DNA from: CAYSPU01 sp964432995 | GTDB taxonomy: Bacteria > Verrucomicrobiota > Verrucomicrobiia > Limisphaerales > JAHDYP01 | DNA length: 12,295 bases | NCBI GenBank assembly: GCA_964432995.1 | Contig: CAYSPU010000183.1 | Location: forward strand, 1 to 12,295 | Direction: 5' to 3' | Part shown: positions 8,077 to 12,295 of the stretch, one piece after another | Position numbering within the stretch: position 1 is the first letter of the stretch | How the letters are laid out: every line of letters begins with the position of its first letter | Translations under genes and position numbers: made by a program | Notes under the pieces: model-generated | What the model was told of the DNA's origin: nothing | Database searches by the model: none | Seen by the model: the letters and a program-made list of their open reading frames with translations, nothing else

Positions 8077-8087
8077 AGCCTCTGTGG

Positions 8088-8105
8088 AGGCGGCCTCAAC
8101 CGCCT
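8088..8105 (-). promoter_or_regulatory. leader hairpin just upstream of the methyltransferase start
   Basis: The minus-strand transcript would carry AGGCGG-TTGAGG-CCGCCT, a perfect 6-bp stem with a 6-nt loop, ending 11 nt before the ATG at 8076. No Shine-Dalgarno sequence is visible, so a hairpin here could affect initiation. The structure is seen in the sequence; the role is inferred and could be chance in GC-rich DNA. Confidence 0.3.
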
Positions 8106-8128
8106 ATCGACCGCGGATCTTTACGGAT

Positions 8129-8142
8129 CCAAACGCGTTTGG
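8129..8142. promoter_or_regulatory. perfect 14-bp palindrome, candidate operator
   Basis: CCAAACGCGTTTGG is a perfect dyad in the 182-bp region between the divergent methyltransferase operon (start 8076) and queA (start 8259). It lies 52 bp upstream of the methyltransferase ATG and about 116 bp upstream of queA. That places it in the likely core promoter region of the signalling operon. It could bind a dimeric regulator. No strong -35/-10 pair was recognised beside it on either strand. Confidence 0.4.
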
Positions 8143-8258
8143 GAAGCCCCCTTTGCAATGGACCCCGCCGCGGGCAGCACTCCCCGCACTCACACCCGGG
8201 GTGGTCGCCCGGTGGATGGAACCTTGGCGGGAAGACGGGGACGCGCTAAGCAAGGGGG

Positions 8259-9335
8259 GTGCGCACCGCCGATTTCGACTACGACCTGCCGCCGGACCGG
8301 ATTGCCCAGACGCCGGCCGCGCGGCGGGAGGAATCGCGTCTCCTCGTGTTGCATCGACCCGAGAGCAGGGTCGAGCACCGGCGGTTCCACGAGTTGCCGG
8401 ACCTTCTCCGTGCGGGTGACCTCCTGGTGGTGAACGATTCGCGCGTGATCCCGGCCCGGCTGCGGGGATTCAAGGCCGGCAGCGGCGGGCGGTTCGAGAT
8501 TCTGCTGGCCGATCGCGTTTCGGACCACGAATGGTGGGTGCTGTTGAAACCGGGCCGCCGTGTGCGCGTGGGGACGGAGTTGCGCTTCTCCACTGCACGC
8601 GGCCGCGAGACCTCCCTGAGGGCAACCGTGCTGGAGAAGAGCGGTGAGGGTCTGTGTCGGCTCCGGTTCTTCGGCGCGGCGAATCTCATCGACGCAGTCG
8701 AGGAACTGGGCGAAGTGCCCCTGCCGCCGTATATCGCCCGGACTCCCGGGGCGGACGATCGGGCGGATCGGGAGCGGTATCAGACGGTGTATGCCCGCGA
8801 GAAGGGTTCGGTGGCGGCGCCAACGGCGGGTCTGCATTTCTCGCCGGCGCTGCTGGAAACGCTCGAGACGCGCGGCATCGAGATGGTGCGGCTGACGTTG
8901 CACGTGGGATTGGGCACGTTTGCCCCGGTGAAGGCGGAGGCGTTGACCGACCACGCGCTGCATGAGGAGAGCTTCGAGTTGGGCGCTGACGCGGCGGCGC
9001 GGGTCAACGCGGCGCGGAGCGCGGGCAGGCGGGTGGTGGCGGTGGGCACGACCTGCGTTCGGGTGCTGGAGCACGTGGCGGCGCATCACGACGGCGCCCT
9101 GGTGGCCTGCCGCGGGCGAACCGCGATTTTCATCTACCCCCCCTTCTCCTTCCGGGTGGTGGACGGCTTGATCACCAACTTCCATCTGCCGCGCTCGACC
9201 TTGCTGATGCTGGTCAGTGCGCTGGCGGCTCCCGGTTCGACCGCGGGACGCGACGCGGTATTGCGCGCTTACCAGGAGGCGATCCGCGCCGGCTACCGCT
9301 TCTACAGCTATGGCGACGCGATGCTCATTGTTTAA
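8259..9335 (+). CDS. queA: tRNA preQ1(34) S-adenosylmethionine ribosyltransferase-isomerase QueA
   Basis: A 358-residue cytosolic enzyme of queuosine synthesis. It transfers and isomerises the ribosyl part of SAM onto preQ1 at tRNA position 34, giving epoxyqueuosine-tRNA. Family motifs occur in order along the full length: ADFDYDLPPDRIAQTP at the N-terminus, LLVVNDSRVIPARL, GEVPLPPYI, PTAGLHFS, LHVGLGTFAPV, VGTTCVRVLE, IYPPFSFRVVDGLITNFHLP and GYRFYSYGDAMLI at the C-terminus. Length is normal. The start is the GTG at 8259: an in-frame TAA at 8247-8249 excludes anything earlier, and the first residues align with the usual QueA beginning. A G-run (8254-8259) abuts the start codon too closely to be an ordinary ribosome binding site. 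The gene is divergent from the signalling operon and has no evident functional link to it. Confidence 0.96.
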   Translation: MRTADFDYDLPPDRIAQTPAARREESRLLVLHRPESRVEHRRFHELPDLLRAGDLLVVNDSRVIPARLRGFKAGSGGRFEILLADRVSDHEWWVLLKPGRRVRVGTELRFSTARGRETSLRATVLEKSGEGLCRLRFFGAANLIDAVEELGEVPLPPYIARTPGADDRADRERYQTVYAREKGSVAAPTAGLHFSPALLETLETRGIEMVRLTLHVGLGTFAPVKAEALTDHALHEESFELGADAAARVNAARSAGRRVVAVGTTCVRVLEHVAAHHDGALVACRGRTAIFIYPPFSFRVVDGLITNFHLPRSTLLMLVSALAAPGSTAGRDAVLRAYQEAIRAGYRFYSYGDAMLIV

Positions 9336-9344
9336 CAACCGCGG

Positions 9345-9367
9345 CGCGGGGCCGAAGCGGCCCTGCG
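9345..9367 (+). terminator. strong hairpin after queA, terminator-like without U-tract
   Basis: Ten bases after the queA stop, CGCGGGGCC (9345-9353) pairs with GGCCCTGCG (9359-9367) around the loop GAAGC. This makes a 9-bp stem with a single G-T pair. No T-run follows on the plus strand, so it is not a classical intrinsic terminator. It may act as a processing or 3'-end-protecting structure. Confidence 0.4.
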
Positions 9368-9530
9368 GGCGGACATGCCACGCAGGGAGTGGGAAATGTC
9401 CGGGCTGGCAACCGCGGGGTCTGCCAGGCACCGACCTCGAGCCGCTTCTTCCAACGTCGTCTCGCCCACAACGTCCGTGAGCCGGGCGCAATCCGCACTG
9501 ACGGACGCCTGGCGATAGCTCTTCCGGACC

Positions 9531-9549
9531 GCGGGTCATCCGGACCCGC
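9531..9549. repeat. perfect inverted repeat, 7-bp stem
   Basis: GCGGGTC (9531-9537), loop ATCCG, GACCCGC (9543-9549). This is the second of three hairpins in the gene-free stretch downstream of queA. Function is unknown. Confidence 0.5.
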
Positions 9550-9571
9550 AGCAAAGCGCACGCACCCTTGG

Positions 9572-9594
9572 CTGCGGCTCAAGAGGAGCCGCGG
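9572..9594. repeat. inverted repeat, 9-bp stem with one G-T pair
   Basis: CTGCGGCTC (9572-9580), loop AAGAG, GAGCCGCGG (9586-9594). The inner 7 bp pair perfectly, then comes T-G, then C-G. It lies 22 bases after the previous hairpin, which suggests a structured transcript or a repeat element. Confidence 0.5.
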
Positions 9595-9810
9595 TGCCCA
9601 ACCTCGCGGGCTGTCGATCGCCCAACCACGTCCGCATGCCCACCAGCCCCTGCGGTCCGCAGGCGCGAGAACCGCGCGTGGACCGGGAACGACCGAAGCC
9701 TCAGCGCCACTTGGGCGAGGATCCGGGCTGCTTCGCGCTTCCTTGAACTTCGGAGCTGGAGATCCCAGACTCTGATGGTCCATATGAGATGAATTGGTTC
9801 AGGGATATGA

Positions 9811-9816
9811 GAGAGG
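9811..9816 (+). promoter_or_regulatory. Shine-Dalgarno GAGAGG supporting a GTG start
   Basis: GAGAGG lies 7 nt before the GTG at 9824 and favours that codon as the start of the RibD-like gene. The ATG at 9845 has no such site upstream. Confidence 0.4.
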
Positions 9817-9823
9817 CGAAGGC

Positions 9824-10615
9824 GTGATTCCGCGACGCGGATCAATGAGTCCCCAAGGCGCCGGGGCAGGGGGCGGGGACCGGCCGCACGTCCTGGTCAA
9901 CATGGCCATGACGGCGGACGGCAAGATTGCCACCGCCCGCCGGACCGCCGGATCGTTCGGGAGTCGACGGGACGAGGAACAACTGCATGCGCTGCGGGCG
10001 ACGGCGGATGCGGTGCTGTGCGGTGCGCGCACCGTGAACCTGGGGAACGTGGACCTGGGTTCAGGGCCGACTCGGTTTCGCCGGCAGCGGTTGCGGAGCG
10101 GTTTGGCGGAGCGCCACCTGCGCGTGGTGGCCACTGGCTCCGGGCGGGTGGACCCGGCGGCACGAGTGTTTCGCCAGCGTGGTTCGCCGTTGATCCTGCT
10201 GACGACCGGGCGCGTGCCGGACCGTCGTCTCGGGCGATTGAGAGCATTGGCGGACGCCGTCGGGGTATTCGGCGATGAGGAGATCGATTTGCGCGCGGCC
10301 TTGGGCTGGCTGCGACGCGAGTGGGGGGTGCGCCGCCTGCTGAGTGAAGGAGGGGGCGAGCTCAACAGCGCCCTGTTCCGGGAGGGGCTTGTGGACGAAC
10401 TGCATCTGACGGTTTGTCCGCTCGTATTCGGGGGCGCGGCGGCCCCGACGATCGCCGATGGCGTGGCGTGGGGCGGGTTGGGGGAGGCAACGCGGTGCCG
10501 GTTGCGCTCGGCGCGTCGGGTGGGGGCGGAGCTGTTTCTGGTCTACGACGTGCTCCCGGTGGCTTCGGCTTGGCGGGCCAGGAGCCAGAGGAAATCGCTC
10601 AGGCGATTGAGATAG
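9824..10615 (+). CDS. RibD C-terminal-type (DHFR-fold) pyrimidine reductase
   Basis: About 263 residues from GTG 9824; ATG 9845 (256 residues) and TTG 9794 are alternatives. The protein matches the RibD C-terminal / dihydrofolate-reductase-like family: VNMAMTADGKIA near the N-terminus (N26, D32-G33), DAVLCGARTV (D62, G67, T70) for NADPH and substrate binding, and the signature SEGGGELNSALF (E175-G-G-G) followed by LVDELHLTVCPLVFGG. The typical role is NADPH-dependent reduction of the ribosylamino-pyrimidine intermediate of riboflavin synthesis. There is no deaminase domain, so it is not a complete bifunctional RibD; some stand-alone members act in other pathways. The family fold normally ends around FLVYDV. 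Here about 18 basic residues follow (RSQRKSLRRLR at the end), read from DNA that also encodes the 3' end of the opposing gene. Confidence 0.85.
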   Translation: MIPRRGSMSPQGAGAGGGDRPHVLVNMAMTADGKIATARRTAGSFGSRRDEEQLHALRATADAVLCGARTVNLGNVDLGSGPTRFRRQRLRSGLAERHLRVVATGSGRVDPAARVFRQRGSPLILLTTGRVPDRRLGRLRALADAVGVFGDEEIDLRAALGWLRREWGVRRLLSEGGGELNSALFREGLVDELHLTVCPLVFGGAAAPTIADGVAWGGLGEATRCRLRSARRVGAELFLVYDVLPVASAWRARSQRKSLRRLR

Positions 10616-11082
10616 ATCACGATCTCGGGATTGCCGAGCGATCCCTGGTCCTGGATGGCGCACACGGCGCGTTCGGCGCGGCGGCAGACGGTGCGCGCCA
10701 CGTCCAGCGCCGCCGCGGCGGGATTGGCGCCCGGCGTGGCCCAACCACGGAAGGTGTGACTGCGCGACTCCAGTTCGTGGACCCAACCATCCAGGGAGGC
10801 GGTGAACGAGGCGTCGATGCGAAAGAAGCCGTCCCGGCGGTAGCGGTCCAGGTCATCCGGGTGTGTGGCAAGTTCGCCCATCAACGAGACGAGGCCGCGC
10901 TGGATCTGCTCGAGTCGCTCCCGGGAAGCGGGGTCATTGCTCAGCGCGCGCGCCAGGCCGAGGGCGGCGTTGAGTTCATCGACGGAGCCTACGGCTTCGA
11001 CGCGGGGATGGCACTTGGACACGCGCCGTCCGTACATCAGCGCGGTGGTGCCGGCATCGCCGGTCTTGGTGACTATGCTCAT
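10543..11082 (-). CDS. PduO-type cob(I)alamin adenosyltransferase
   Basis: A 179-residue enzyme that transfers the adenosyl group of ATP to cob(I)alamin, making adenosylcobalamin. Diagnostic PduO motifs are present: N-terminal TKTGDAGTTAL (5-15) for ATP binding, VGSVDELNAALGLAR (31-45), ARTVCRRAER (129-138) with the conserved Arg residues, and YLNRLSDFLWLLAR (157-170). Length is normal for the single-domain form. The start is the ATG at 11082, which places the TKTGD motif at residue 5 as usual; the longer open frame upstream is low-complexity. The gene runs opposite to the RibD-like gene and their 3' ends overlap by 73 bp. No cobalamin riboswitch or other cobalamin gene is seen nearby, so it probably serves salvage or supply of adenosylcobalamin. 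Confidence 0.94.
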   Translation of the reverse strand: MSIVTKTGDAGTTALMYGRRVSKCHPRVEAVGSVDELNAALGLARALSNDPASRERLEQIQRGLVSLMGELATHPDDLDRYRRDGFFRIDASFTASLDGWVHELESRSHTFRGWATPGANPAAAALDVARTVCRRAERAVCAIQDQGSLGNPEIVIYLNRLSDFLWLLARQAEATGSTS

Positions 11083-11128
11083 CGGTGGGTGGAGAGTAGC
11101 CTGCCGGTGGGGAACTGCAACCATGAGA

Positions 11129-11174
11129 GATGGGACGGATGGGACGGATGGAAGTTGAGCGTTGAAGGTTGAGC
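11129..11174. repeat. short tandem repeats, 9-bp then 7-bp units
   Basis: GATGGGACG occurs twice in tandem plus a partial third copy (11129-11151). It is followed at once by GTTGAGC-GTTGAAG-GTTGAGC (11154-11174), three 7-bp units. They sit in the 129-bp divergent gap between the adenosyltransferase start and the YggT-like gene, so they may lie in the promoter region of one or both genes. Confidence 0.75.
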
Positions 11175-11211
11175 GCTGCAGGTTACGGTTCCCGAGAAGC
11201 GGCAGTGGCAG

Positions 11212-12051
11212 ATGACGTATCTGGACTTCATCTTGAACGTGGCGTGCCTGCTGTTGTGGCTGGGATGGCGGGCGCTGCGGTTGTCTGCACATGCCCAACC
11301 CCGGGCGCTGTCGCTGGCTTCGACCTTGAAGCGGGCGGAGCCCAAGCCGGTTCGATCCTGGACGCCGTTGGTGTGGCTGGGGCTGCTGCTGCTGGGGCGG
11401 AGTGTGTTCTATTGGCAGACGGGTTCGTCCTGGCGCTGGGTGCCGACGCTGGAGTGCGGGGCGATCGTCTTGCCGTTTCCGTCGGATTCCTGGGGGCGGA
11501 TGCTGTTGTTTTCGGGACTGAGCTTTCTGCGCGTCTGGCTGGTGTTTCACGTCTGGTTGCTGCTGCTCACGATGGTGAACCGGGCGCCCGGCGCCGGGGC
11601 GATGCAATCCCTGGTGAGCGCGCAGCTTGGCGTTGTGGGCCGCTGGCCGTGGCCGCTCCAATTGGTGCTGGTCCCCGCCGCCGGTGTGCTCCTGTGGTTG
11701 GTCGCCCACGGCCCGCTCGTCTGGCTGGGTCTGATGGCTTCCCGTCCCGGCGAGGCAGCCGTATGGCAGCAGGGGCTGGCCTTGAGTCTGGCCGTTTGTC
11801 TGAGCGGGAAGTACCCCGTCGTCATCGCCCTCGGGGCGCACTTCCTGAACAGCTACCTCTACGTCGGCGAGGTGACGTGGTGGAACTACGCCGCCCTCTC
11901 GGGGCGGAATCTCCTGCGTCCGCTGCGGTGGCTCCCGCTGGCGATCGGGCGGTTGGATCTCCGGCCAATTCTGGGGATCGTGCTGGTCCTGGTGGGCGCG
12001 CACTACGCGGGGCGGGGGTTGACCTGGCTCTTCGCCCACCCGCTTTTCTAG
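11212..12051 (+). CDS. YggT-family integral membrane protein
   Basis: A 279-residue membrane protein with about six hydrophobic helices (about 4-24, 51-67, 98-121, 148-173, 187-208, 253-275). The segment GRNLLRPLRWLPLAIGRLDLRP (231-252, shown in parts: LLRPLRW then IGRLDLRP) matches the YggT signature, in which a Pro-rich amphipathic stretch precedes an I-G-G-x-D-x-S-P-type motif and the last helix. An earlier weaker copy lies around MVNRAPGAGA to VVGRWPWPLQLVLVP (121-155), consistent with the two-repeat build of YggT proteins. It is longer than E. coli YggT (188 residues) because of extra N-terminal sequence. YggT proteins are poorly characterised and have been linked to osmotic or ion stress and to cell envelope or cytochrome assembly in relatives. 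The start is the first ATG of the hydrophobic frame; only a weak GAGAAG lies upstream. Confidence 0.75.
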   Translation: MTYLDFILNVACLLLWLGWRALRLSAHAQPRALSLASTLKRAEPKPVRSWTPLVWLGLLLLGRSVFYWQTGSSWRWVPTLECGAIVLPFPSDSWGRMLLFSGLSFLRVWLVFHVWLLLLTMVNRAPGAGAMQSLVSAQLGVVGRWPWPLQLVLVPAAGVLLWLVAHGPLVWLGLMASRPGEAAVWQQGLALSLAVCLSGKYPVVIALGAHFLNSYLYVGEVTWWNYAALSGRNLLRPLRWLPLAIGRLDLRPILGIVLVLVGAHYAGRGLTWLFAHPLF

Positions 12052-12117
12052 CCAGAGGCCGGGATTGACGCTGGCTTCGTCGGGAACTAGCGTCGGCTCG
12101 AACTCAGCATCAGGCCT

Positions 12118-12295
12118 ATGCGCACAACGGATTCTGCCGGCGCGGGGCAGCAGCGTCGTGCTACTGCCGGAGGGGCGTTCACCCTCATCGAACTCCTCGT
12201 GGTCATTGCCATCATCGCCATCCTGGCGGCCATGCTCCTGCCGGCCCTCGGCAAGGCCAAAGACAAGGGAAACGAAGCCGTCTGCCGCAGCAACC
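12118..12295 (+). CDS. prepilin-like protein with N-terminal methylation motif, 3' end cut by window edge
   Basis: Fifty-nine residues are visible. A short basic leader (MRTTDSAGAGQQRRATAGGA) is followed by FTLIELLVVIAIIAIL, the type IV pilin / pseudopilin N-terminal helix with Glu at position +5, and then AAMLLPALGKAK. After PilD-type cleavage the helix anchors the subunit in the inner membrane before assembly. The residue before the cleavage site is Ala rather than the usual Gly. Proteins with this exact style (LPAL...AK, Cys soon after) are highly expanded in Verrucomicrobiota and related phyla, many with a C-terminal DUF1559-type or H-X9-DG domain. That part is outside the window, so the subfamily is not known. 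The gene begins 66 bp after the YggT-like gene on the same strand. Confidence 0.88.
   Translation, partial: MRTTDSAGAGQQRRATAGGAFTLIELLVVIAIIAILAAMLLPALGKAKDKGNEAVCRSN

Larger units (their letters stand above)
9336..9823. other. gene-free region with several GC-rich hairpins
   Basis: About 490 bp lie between queA and the RibD-like gene. Open frames exist on both strands, but none shows recognisable motifs, a credible start or a hydrophobic pattern; they are Arg/Pro/Ala-rich, as expected of chance frames at this GC. Three strong stem-loops, all with 5-nt loops, stand out: 9345-9367, 9531-9549 and 9572-9594. Part of the minus-strand reading of 9400-9520 is rich in basic and aromatic residues (SRTLWARRRWKKRLEVG). 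It could be a degenerate or dispersed element, but no family could be named. Confidence 0.5.

Noticed and set aside
8100..8160. sigma-70 or sigma-54 promoter for the methyltransferase operon
   Set aside because: Only poor matches were found (TTGGAT with GATAGG at 18 bp), and the spacing for GG-N10-GC does not fit.
6706..8433. 575-codon plus-strand open frame
   Set aside because: It is antisense to the methyltransferase and runs into queA in another frame. The opposing genes have clear family motifs; this one has none.
9325..9783. 152-codon minus-strand frame downstream of queA
   Set aside because: No start signal, no domain, and it runs into the queA 3' end. Only the basic-aromatic patch was worth noting, as a possible degenerate element.
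11083..12039. Long minus-strand extension of the adenosyltransferase frame
   Set aside because: It is Gln/Pro-rich and antisense to the YggT-like gene. The real protein begins at 11082, with TKTGD near its start.
11169..12068. 299-codon plus-strand frame overlapping the YggT-like gene
   Set aside because: It is Ala/Gly/Arg-rich without helices or motifs. The overlapping frame from 11212 has clear membrane helices and a YggT signature.
12067..12094. Inverted repeat GACGCT/AGCGTC after the YggT-like gene as a terminator
   Set aside because: The loop is about 16 nt and no T-run follows; it is too weak to call.

Overview
The window is GC-rich DNA, most likely from a member of the Verrucomicrobiota or a close PVC relative. 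The best clue is the gene that begins at the right edge. It encodes a prepilin-like N-terminus with the AFTLIELLVVIAIIAIL pattern followed by LPAL and a Lys/Ala-rich stretch, which is very common in that phylum. Most genes also lack a clear Shine-Dalgarno sequence. The taxonomic call is an inference; there is no rRNA in the window.

Left two thirds (1-8076, all minus strand): a signalling block read from right to left. It opens with a SAM-dependent methyltransferase of the PhcB / 3-hydroxypalmitate methyl ester synthase type (8076-6664). Next comes a six-TM sensor kinase with an unusual HK-REC-HK layout (6667-3953), then a receiver protein whose output is itself a histidine-kinase-like module (3956-2664). 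Both junctions are 4-nt ATGA overlaps, so the three genes are almost certainly translationally coupled. The order methyltransferase, membrane sensor kinase, REC-HK regulator matches phcB-phcS-phcR of Ralstonia solanacearum. That operon makes and senses 3-hydroxy fatty acid methyl esters as a quorum signal. A lipoprotein with TPR-like repeats and two BamE/SmpA-like motifs follows after 9 bp. After a 177-bp gap comes an edge-truncated REC-GAF-PAS signalling protein.

Middle (8077-9823): a divergent promoter region carrying a perfect 14-bp palindrome separates the signalling operon from queA (queuosine biosynthesis, plus strand). Downstream of queA lie about 490 bp without a convincing gene but with three strong GC-rich hairpins.

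Right part (9824-12295): a stand-alone RibD C-terminal-type reductase (plus) converges on a PduO-type cobalamin adenosyltransferase (minus), and their coding 3' ends overlap by 73 bp. Then come a short tandem-repeat patch, a YggT-family membrane protein and the start of a prepilin-like protein (both plus).

Working model: the methyltransferase makes a diffusible fatty acid methyl ester, the membrane kinase senses it, and the REC-HK protein relays or gates the phosphate flow. No PhcA-like DNA-binding regulator is present in the window, so the output is not visible. The remaining genes are ordinary cofactor, tRNA-modification and envelope functions without an evident link to the cassette.
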